From: a bacterium | GTDB taxonomy: Bacteria; Campylobacterota; Campylobacteria; Campylobacterales; Sulfurimonadaceae | DNA length: 17,466 bases | Assembly: GCA_018824795.1 (NCBI GenBank) | Contig: JAHJFL010000006.1 | Coordinates: 1-17,466 of the forward strand | Reading direction: 5' to 3' | In this document: in pieces, positions 6,113-11,750 of the stretch | Layout: each line of letters begins with the position of its first letter | Numbering within the stretch: the first letter of the stretch is position 1 | The notes under the pieces: generated by a model | Seen by the model: the letters and a program-made list of their open reading frames with translations, nothing else | What the model was told of the DNA's origin: nothing | Databases searched by the model: none | Made by a program: the position numbers and the translations under genes

Positions 6113-7507
6113 TTATCTTGTCAGAAAAAATAAAAATCTATCATCATCAAATTTTAAATCTAGTTGTACACCTTTTTTATCTTGTGATACTTCAAGTAGG
6201 CTGTCTATCTCTGAATAGGTTCTTGGAAGTGTGATATTTACAGAAATATTTTCATCAGCAAGAAGCGTTTTAATTTTTCCACCGACTATGTTGACAAGTT
6301 CTGCAAGAGTATCTAAAATTTGTTCTTTGTCATCAGTTTCTTCTCCTATGAGAAGTGCGCAAGCTTTTTTTGCAATGGCAAGGGGGAAAACTAAAATGAC
6401 CATGCCGTCAATATCTCCGTAAAAACCTATGGAACTTGCAATCTTATTTTCTTTTTGTAAAATTTCAAGTTTATTGACCTGTGCAGCTTCTTTGTTTGCA
6501 GTTGAATTTGTCATCATTTCTATTGTCGCCACTGTTGCGTCAATGAAGTTAGGAAGTTCTGTAACGATTGCTTTATTGAGAACTCTTTTATTTTTTACTG
6601 CTGCGGCACTGCTTGCACCCAACTCCTCCAAGAGCTCTTTATTTTTTAAAATATCATCCATATGATTAAAAAAGACGATTCCCGCATCTTCAAGAGTTTC
6701 CTTAAACGCAAGCGGCGTTTTTTCAAATGTAAGACCTACAAAACAGATTGTAGCGTTGTACTCAGCACCTGAACTTGCAAGTTTTGAAAAAAAGTTCAAA
6801 GCATGAACATTCATAGAAACAACTTTATAGGCATCAAATATAAAGAGTCTAAAACCGACATTAAGAGAGTTGTTGTGGTAGGCAATATTAAAAGTATTCC
6901 CTATCTCCGCATCTAAAAAAGCTGAAACTGTGTAAATAATTGCGTTTCCAGTGACTCTAGTCGCAACTTTTTGTCCCATCATTCCAAGGTAAGTATTGTC
7001 AATAATCATGTCATAAGCAGTTTTTGCTTTGGATTTCTCATTGAATTCTTCTTCGCTTTGAGCAACAATCGGGTTGTGTCCATTGTCGTGAAGTTCTATA
7101 GCCATGGCGGCACGTTGAGATTTGTCATCGCTATAAAGAAGAATATTTTTTTGTTGATTTTTAAAACTAGATGAAAAAAGAGAAGCAATCTCCTGCGTTT
7201 TAAAGAGAGAAAAATTTAAGTCATTTTCAAAAAATTTACAGATTGCTTGAAACTTTTTATGGTCATAATCACAAAAACCTACAGTAGCATGATTTGTTGC
7301 ACGCACTTTTAAAAGCATTTTTACAAAGGTATCGAGGCCGTTTCTATTGAAAAAGATTACTTTTTTTAAAGAGACTAAAATCATGTTCGCGTTTAGCTTT
7401 TTGGTAGCCTCTATATCTTCTATACTTAAAAAAAAGCTGCCGTTATTTCCATCTAAAAAACCTTGAGGAGAGAAAATACCTATTCCATCTTTAACGACTG
7501 CTCTCAT
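6113..7507 (-). CDS. STAS / receiver-like / CheX-domain protein
   Basis: A 464-residue cytoplasmic protein with several signalling-type segments. Residues 1-110 resemble a STAS domain (VSLKKVIFFNRNGLDTF around 45-61), but the usual SSG phospho-acceptor position reads NRNG, so serine phosphorylation there is unlikely. Residues about 121-240 look like a degenerate receiver fold (NILLYSDD at 121-128) with no convincing phosphorylatable aspartate. A further alpha/beta segment spans about 240-300. Residues about 313-455 match the CheX/CheC phosphatase family: GFYGDIDGMVILVFP (361-375), then LAELVNIVGGKIK with E403 and N406 as the ExxN catalytic pair. CheX dephosphorylates CheY-P in chemotaxis. The start codon overlaps the stop of the HDOD gene by four bases (ATGA), so the two are translated as a unit. 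The C-terminal domain is fairly secure; the others are inference. Confidence 0.75.
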   Translation of the reverse strand: MRAVVKDGIGIFSPQGFLDGNNGSFFLSIEDIEATKKLNANMILVSLKKVIFFNRNGLDTFVKMLLKVRATNHATVGFCDYDHKKFQAICKFFENDLNFSLFKTQEIASLFSSSFKNQQKNILLYSDDKSQRAAMAIELHDNGHNPIVAQSEEEFNEKSKAKTAYDMIIDNTYLGMMGQKVATRVTGNAIIYTVSAFLDAEIGNTFNIAYHNNSLNVGFRLFIFDAYKVVSMNVHALNFFSKLASSGAEYNATICFVGLTFEKTPLAFKETLEDAGIVFFNHMDDILKNKELLEELGASSAAAVKNKRVLNKAIVTELPNFIDATVATIEMMTNSTANKEAAQVNKLEILQKENKIASSIGFYGDIDGMVILVFPLAIAKKACALLIGEETDDKEQILDTLAELVNIVGGKIKTLLADENISVNITLPRTYSEIDSLLEVSQDKKGVQLDLKFDDDRFLFFLTR

Positions 7508-8301
7508 GAAATTCCAATAACTTTGTTAAAATCATCGTAAATATCCATAACGTAATCAACTTGAAAATCTATAAAATCGTTTAATCCTGCTTCTATAAAC
7601 GCAGGTTTGCTAAGAGTGTAAAAAAGTAGAAGATGCATCCATTTGCCAAGCTGGTCAAGACTTTCATCTTCTTGAGGTTTAAGACCGGATGATGCTTGAA
7701 CTATTTGTGCAATTTTCTTTTGCATCTTCCATTTTATGGCGATTTTTTCGCAAGTATCAAATAAATCTATACCATTTAGTCGTTTTAAAATAGTATTTAA
7801 ATCAATAGCACTTGCACTTCTTAAGAGATTTACATCATTAATCTTCTCACTAAAAAGGGCTTCAGAGATGATAATACTCGCCGGAAGAAGAGCAATGGAA
7901 CTTTCTATGTCTTTATCGTTTATGTTTAAATGAGTTAATATTTTTTTCCAATTTACTGAAAGTTCTGCCTGAAGATTGTAAAACGTGGTCGCATTAAGCT
8001 TAAAAAATAGCCATTTTTTTGGAGACAACAGAGCAATCATGTAGTGATATACTGCCTGTTGAGAACCTGATACTCCTAAGATACCAAAAATTTGCGAAAT
8101 ATCACTTACCTCTTTTCTGAAGCCGTAAATGGGCTTATTCATGAGTGCTTTAAGATAACTTGCTAAAGCCAAATCTTCAGAAGCAACCCTCGCTGCTTTT
8201 GTTAATTCTCCGGCGTCAAGATAATGCAGAGTTGCCTGAAGAGCTTCTGGCGCGGGCGGAATTCTATCTATGAAAGAGTTGATTATTTGAGTTGTTATCA
8301 C
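7504..8301 (-). CDS. HDOD-domain signalling protein
   Basis: A 265-residue soluble protein. Residues about 10-200 have the HDOD pattern: RIPPAPEALQATLHYL near the N-terminus, ASEDLALASYLKALMN (40-55), then YGFRKEVSDISQIFGILGVSG (59-79), which matches the family's consensus of a sequence of helices ending in a leucine-glycine turn. HDOD proteins lack the HD metal site and act as non-catalytic regulators in two-component, cyclic-di-GMP and chemotaxis circuits. The start is a GTG at 8301; an in-frame stop lies seven codons upstream and the next ATG is far inside the domain. The ribosome binding site is poor. It overlaps the STAS/CheX gene by four bases. The specific pathway is unknown. Confidence 0.75.
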   Translation of the reverse strand: MITTQIINSFIDRIPPAPEALQATLHYLDAGELTKAARVASEDLALASYLKALMNKPIYGFRKEVSDISQIFGILGVSGSQQAVYHYMIALLSPKKWLFFKLNATTFYNLQAELSVNWKKILTHLNINDKDIESSIALLPASIIISEALFSEKINDVNLLRSASAIDLNTILKRLNGIDLFDTCEKIAIKWKMQKKIAQIVQASSGLKPQEDESLDQLGKWMHLLLFYTLSKPAFIEAGLNDFIDFQVDYVMDIYDDFNKVIGIS

Positions 8302-8418
8302 TGTGATGCACTTATGATGTTAAATTTTATAAATTCTACCTCTATATTGATAAGAGCAATATAAATTTCAAATTACTTGCATATTTTTTTTGGATTAAGT
8401 TGCAGTTTTGATTTCATT

Positions 8419-8427
8419 TGGTACAAT
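8419..8427 (+). promoter_or_regulatory. Extended -10 promoter for rpmB
   Basis: TGGTACAAT carries TACAAT at 8422-8427 with a TG one base upstream. It lies 33 bases before the rpmB ATG, the same distance as the acpP promoter from acpP. A weak TTGCAG at 8400-8405 could be a -35 with a 16-base spacer. The rest of the divergent spacer 8302-8418 is AT-rich and should hold the HDOD gene's promoter, of which I see only a weak TATAAA at 8331-8326 on the minus strand. Confidence 0.55.
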
Positions 8428-8460
8428 TCGCAACTTTAAAACCTAAACAAGGAACCTAAA

Positions 8461-8649
8461 ATGGCAAGAAAATGTGCTATTAGCGGCAAAGGCCCTATGA
8501 GCGGGAACAATGTTTCTCACGCAAAAAACAGAACAAAACGTCGTTTTTTATTAAACTTAAGAACAGTACGTATCACTCTAGAAGATGGTAGTACTCAAAA
8601 AATCAAAATCTCTGCAAGAGAATTACGTACACTTAAGAAAGATTCTTAA
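8461..8649 (+). CDS. rpmB: 50S ribosomal protein L28
   Basis: A 62-residue basic protein with the L28 signature: [20 protein letters not shown] at 2-21, then [18 protein letters not shown]28 is a component of the large ribosomal subunit. C5 is present but the second cysteine of the zinc-binding CXXC pair found in some L28 proteins is replaced (C-A-I-S), so this is a zinc-free type. AAGGAA sits six bases before the ATG. A perfect 8-bp stem overlaps the stop codon. The gene is the first of a run with the potassium channel gene 18 bases downstream; I recall the same neighbours in Helicobacter pylori (HP0491 and HP0490). Confidence 0.97.
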   Translation: MARKCAISGKGPMSGNNVSHAKNRTKRRFLLNLRTVRITLEDGSTQKIKISARELRTLKKDS

Positions 8650-8650
8650 G
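8632..8650 (+). repeat. Inverted repeat over the rpmB stop codon
   Basis: CTTAAGAA (8632-8639) and TTCTTAAG (8643-8650) form a perfect 8-bp stem with an AGA loop, covering the last codons and stop of rpmB. No T-run follows, so it is not an intrinsic terminator. It could mark an mRNA processing point or stabilise the rpmB message relative to the downstream channel gene. Confidence 0.5.
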
Positions 8651-8667
8651 CGTCGTATGGAATAAAA

Positions 8668-9798
8668 ATGAATCTTTTAACAAGGATTCGCATATTCCTA
8701 CACTGGGAGAGCGCTCCCAAACCTGATGCAAAACTACTGCCTGAAATTTACCCACACTTAAAAGCTTTCCGTTTACCTTTAAATTTAACCGTACTGACCA
8801 TGATGGTTGGAACTCTTGGTTATGTTATCATAGATGATTTTCCTCTTATGGACGCTATTTATCAGACTGGTATTACATTTACAACCGTTGGATTTGGAGA
8901 AATGGCCCCTGTTTCTAGTGCCGGAAGAATTTTCACAATAACACTTATCATAGCAGGATTTGCTGTTTTTTCGAGTGCTCTTGGTATTTTGGTTGCAGAG
9001 TTAAACAGAGGAACTATAGTTACTATACTCAAGGAGCGAAGAATGTTATATAAAATTGTGCGTTTAAAAAAGCATTTTGTTGTTTGTTACCACAATAACT
9101 ATACTATCGAAGTTACAAAACAGTTAAGAAAAAATCATATTCCTTTTGTTGTTATTGACCCAAGAAAAGAGATTCACGAATGGGCTATTGAGCATAAATA
9201 TCCTATGTATCTACAAGCAGAACCACATGCTGAACTCTCTATGCTCAAAGCTCATTTGGCTTCTGCAAAAGGGCTTATTACACTCTCGGATTCTATTGCT
9301 GATAATATTGCACTTATCGCTTCTGTGAGACTTTTTGAAAAAGAACACTTTTTGCCAAGACCTTATTACATTATTTCTGCAGCAGAAAAATTAAGTGATG
9401 TTGAAAAACTCAAAAAACTCGGTTCAGACACAGTTGTTTCTCCGACAAAATTGACAGCACAAAGAGTAAGTGCCATGGCAGCGCGTCCAGATATGGAAAA
9501 TCTGCTTGAAGAATTTTTATATAAGAGCGATAATCCTCTTAATATGCAAGAGATAGATGTTCCAAAATACAGTTGGGCAGTACTCAAAAAACTCAAAGAA
9601 ACGCACATTCGAGAAATTACAAATTGCTCCGTTATCGGCATTACAAAAAAAGACGGAAAATTTATGACCATGCCAAAAGGAGATGTTCTCATTACAAGTG
9701 AGTGTAAATTGCTTGTAATAGGAACGCAAACAGGTATGAATATGACAAAAGAGTTGATGAATAAAAGAGAAAAACCTAAGGAGCTTAGATTTGTATAA
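8668..9798 (+). CDS. Two-TM potassium channel with RCK (TrkA-type) domains
   Basis: A 376-residue membrane protein. TM1 spans about 36-55 and the pore helix leads to the selectivity filter TTVGFGE (72-78), with the K+ signature T73-V-G-F-G77. TM2 is about 87-109. Residues about 136-255 form an RCK N-terminal (Rossmann-like) domain and about 290-360 an RCK C-terminal domain, as in MthK-type ligand-gated channels. The first glycine-rich nucleotide loop, usually GxGxxG, reads CYHNNYT (140-146), so nucleotide binding of the usual kind is doubtful. The product should conduct K+ across the inner membrane. The gene follows rpmB by 18 bases and its last eight bases overlap argJ. The ribosome binding site is weak (GGA). 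Confidence 0.9.
   Translation: MNLLTRIRIFLHWESAPKPDAKLLPEIYPHLKAFRLPLNLTVLTMMVGTLGYVIIDDFPLMDAIYQTGITFTTVGFGEMAPVSSAGRIFTITLIIAGFAVFSSALGILVAELNRGTIVTILKERRMLYKIVRLKKHFVVCYHNNYTIEVTKQLRKNHIPFVVIDPRKEIHEWAIEHKYPMYLQAEPHAELSMLKAHLASAKGLITLSDSIADNIALIASVRLFEKEHFLPRPYYIISAAEKLSDVEKLKKLGSDTVVSPTKLTAQRVSAMAARPDMENLLEEFLYKSDNPLNMQEIDVPKYSWAVLKKLKETHIREITNCSVIGITKKDGKFMTMPKGDVLITSECKLLVIGTQTGMNMTKELMNKREKPKELRFV
9777..9783 (+). promoter_or_regulatory. Strong ribosome binding site fixing the argJ TTG start
   Basis: TAAGGAG is a full Shine-Dalgarno match, seven bases before the TTG at 9791. It lies inside the end of the potassium channel gene. No in-frame ATG exists near the conserved N-terminus, so this site is the main evidence for the TTG start. 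Confidence 0.85.
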
Positions 9799-10966
9799 AT
9801 TAGTTCAGATAAATGGTGGAGTATGTGCAAGCAGCGGTTTTTTTGCCGATGGAATAAGTGCAGGCTTAAAAGCAAAATCAGCACTTGATATGGCGTTTAT
9901 TTACAGTGACACCTTATGTGAAGTTGCTTCTGTTTTTACAACAAACAAAATGTTCGCAGCACCTATAAAACACTTTCGTGCCAAAGGTGAATTTCAAACA
10001 AACTTCATTCTCATTAACTCTAAAAATGCAAACGCAATGACAGGCAAAGCTGGGGTTTCTGACATAGATGAAGTTTTAGCAACCATATCAAATGTAACAA
10101 ATCCTTTGATGAGTTCTACGGGTGTAATTGGTGTGAGACTTCCAAAAGAGAAAATTATTGCCGGTGCAAAACTTTTTGATTTTACAAAAAGAGAGCCTGA
10201 TAACGCCGCCAAAGCAATCATGACGACAGACACTTTTTCTAAGCAAATGGCGTTTAAGGTTGTTCTCGAAGATGGTACCTACTTTCATATAGGTGCAATG
10301 GCAAAAGGTGCTGGGATGATTAACCCAGCCATGGCAACAATGCTTTGTTTCATTACAACCGATGCAAACGCAACTGCATCTCAAATGCAAGAGATACTTA
10401 ATGAAGTAACGGTAACAACTTTTAACGCAGCGAGCGTAGATGGCGACACTTCAACAAATGACACAGTTTTACTTTTAAGCAACAAAAAAAGCGCTGCGTT
10501 TCATAAAGAAGCTTTCAAAGAAGCACTTCACAAAATTATGCACTTTTTAGCACTTGAGATGGTAAGAGACGGCGAAGGCGCTACAAAACTTGTGACTTAC
10601 AAAGTAACAGGTGCAAAAGACGACAAAGAAGCAGAAGTAGTTGCAAAAGCACTCTCAAATTCTCTCCTTGTAAAAACTGCTCTTTTTGGGGAAGATCCAA
10701 ATTGGGGGAGAATCGCTTCGACAGTCGGTGCAAGCGGAGCGGAAGCTTATGAAGAAACTCTAAGCATACATTTTAATGACCTCTGCGTTTATGACAAAGG
10801 TGAGCTTTTATTTAACGCGGCTATGGAAGATAAAGCGGCTGCTGTGATGAAACTTCCTAGATTCAATATATCTTGTGATTTAGGTATAGCAGATGGAAAA
10901 TTTGAAGCGTATGGCTGCGATTTGGGTTATGAGTACGTTAAAGTAAACGCAGACTATAGAACATGA
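9791..10966 (+). CDS. argJ: Glutamate N-acetyltransferase / amino-acid acetyltransferase ArgJ
   Basis: A 391-residue ArgJ, within the usual range of about 390-410. It transfers acetyl from N-acetylornithine to glutamate, closing the cyclic arginine pathway; some members also use acetyl-CoA. ArgJ is made as a precursor that cleaves itself before a threonine. That site is KGAGMINPAMATMLC, with T183 the new N-terminal nucleophile of the beta chain. T145-T146, K172 and the C-terminal NADYRT also fit. The start is TTG at 9791, supported by a perfect TAAGGAG seven bases upstream. The first eight bases overlap the end of the channel gene, so translation may be coupled to it although the functions are unrelated. 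Mono- or bifunctional use cannot be told from sequence. Confidence 0.95.
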   Translation: MYKLVQINGGVCASSGFFADGISAGLKAKSALDMAFIYSDTLCEVASVFTTNKMFAAPIKHFRAKGEFQTNFILINSKNANAMTGKAGVSDIDEVLATISNVTNPLMSSTGVIGVRLPKEKIIAGAKLFDFTKREPDNAAKAIMTTDTFSKQMAFKVVLEDGTYFHIGAMAKGAGMINPAMATMLCFITTDANATASQMQEILNEVTVTTFNAASVDGDTSTNDTVLLLSNKKSAAFHKEAFKEALHKIMHFLALEMVRDGEGATKLVTYKVTGAKDDKEAEVVAKALSNSLLVKTALFGEDPNWGRIASTVGASGAEAYEETLSIHFNDLCVYDKGELLFNAAMEDKAAAVMKLPRFNISCDLGIADGKFEAYGCDLGYEYVKVNADYRT

Positions 10967-10974
10967 TTTAAAAC

Positions 10975-11090
10975 AGGAAATGAGCATAAGCCCATTTCCT
11001 TACGTTAGCCGCTGAGGCACTACTAGTCTAAAGACTGATACTAGAAAGCGCTAAATGATTTCTAGTGAAAGCTTGACTTTTTCAAGGCCG
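10975..11090. repeat. Structured intergenic repeat, copy B
   Basis: This element fills nearly all of the spacer between the convergent 3' ends of argJ and the gamma-CA gene and is related to 5932-6044 in the same orientation. Hairpins: AGGAAATGAGC/GCCCATTTCCT (10975-10985 with 10990-11000; one A-C mismatch that is G-T on the minus strand); GCC/GGC (11008-11018); AGTC/GACT around TAAA (11025-11036); a 12-pair stem 11039-11050 with 11056-11067 around CTAAA, with one G-A mismatch; and CTTGA/TCAAG (11072-11086). Compared with copy A, the TAAA stem has two double compensatory changes. It may also help terminate both converging transcripts, though no long T-run follows on either strand. Confidence 0.75.
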
Positions 11091-11097
11091 AGTTAAT

Positions 11098-11622
11098 TCA
11101 TTCATAATCTTTTTTAAATTTTACATATCTTGAAGCAGAAGCATAAAGCTCTTTGACTTCATCTTCATTTAACTCTCTTACAACTTTTGCCGGACTTCCC
11201 ATAATGAGTGAACGCGGTGGAAATACTTTGTTTTTTGTGACAAGTGCTCCCGCTCCGACAATGCTCTCTTTTCCAATAACCGCACCATCTAAAATGGTTG
11301 CACTCATTCCGATGAGACAAGCATCTTCAATAGTACAGCCATGAAGCATTACTCTATGACCAATGGTCACATCATCGCCAATAATTGTCGGATTTCCATC
11401 ACTCTTGTCTGGCTTTTTATAGTGGGTTACATGGACCATGCTTAAGTCTTGAATGTTTACACGGTTTCCTATTTTTATGAAGTGAACATCCCCACGAACA
11501 ACGCAACCAAACCAGATGGAGCAATCCTCTCCGCATGTAACATCGCCAATGACATCTGCAGAAGGAGCAATCCAAGTATTTGTCCCTAATTTTGGGAAGA
11601 TGTCTTTAAATTTATGTATCAT
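11098..11622 (-). CDS. Gamma-carbonic-anhydrase family protein (YrdA-like)
   Basis: A 174-residue left-handed beta-helix protein of the gamma-class carbonic anhydrase / YrdA family, cytoplasmic and expected to be a trimer. The hexapeptide repeats are visible throughout (for example IGDVTCGEDCSIWFGCVVRGD at 25-45 and CLIGMSATILDGAVIGKES at 102-120). The metal-binding histidines are H64 (MVHVTH), H89 and H94 (IGHRVMLHGC). IMGSPAKVVREL (140-151) and a short C-terminal helix close the domain. Many members bind zinc, but carbonic anhydrase activity is often absent or untested, so the reaction is uncertain. AAGGAAA precedes the ATG. A minus-strand TATAAT at 11651-11646 is a likely -10. The gene is convergent with argJ and divergent from the SLBB gene. 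Confidence 0.88.
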   Translation of the reverse strand: MIHKFKDIFPKLGTNTWIAPSADVIGDVTCGEDCSIWFGCVVRGDVHFIKIGNRVNIQDLSMVHVTHYKKPDKSDGNPTIIGDDVTIGHRVMLHGCTIEDACLIGMSATILDGAVIGKESIVGAGALVTKNKVFPPRSLIMGSPAKVVRELNEDEVKELYASASRYVKFKKDYE

Positions 11623-11645
11623 CTGAATTTTCCTTTTTTTAAAAT

Positions 11646-11651
11646 ATTATA
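11646..11651 (-). promoter_or_regulatory. Putative -10 for the gamma-CA gene
   Basis: TATAAT reads on the minus strand at 11651-11646, 23 bases before the ATG at 11622. A second minus-strand TATAAT lies at 11675-11670. Either could serve; neither has a clear -35. Confidence 0.4.
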
Positions 11652-11689
11652 GGCTCTAAATCTAAAGTGATTATAACGAATTAGTCAAA

Positions 11690-11695
11690 TATAAT
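11690..11695 (+). promoter_or_regulatory. Putative -10 for the SLBB-Wzz operon
   Basis: TATAAT at 11690-11695 lies 55 bases before the SLBB gene ATG, in the spacer shared with the divergent gamma-CA gene. No -35 or operator is apparent. AGGA at 11741-11744 is the ribosome binding site. Confidence 0.45.
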
Positions 11696-11750
11696 GAAAC
11701 TGTAATTAACATTTCAGTAGAATAATAAAAATTTATTTCTAGGATAGTGT

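Noticed and set aside
10975..11000. Intrinsic terminator for argJ
   Set aside because: The stem is long enough, but no T-run follows on the plus strand; the minus-strand side has only GTTTTAAA, so a terminator role is weak.
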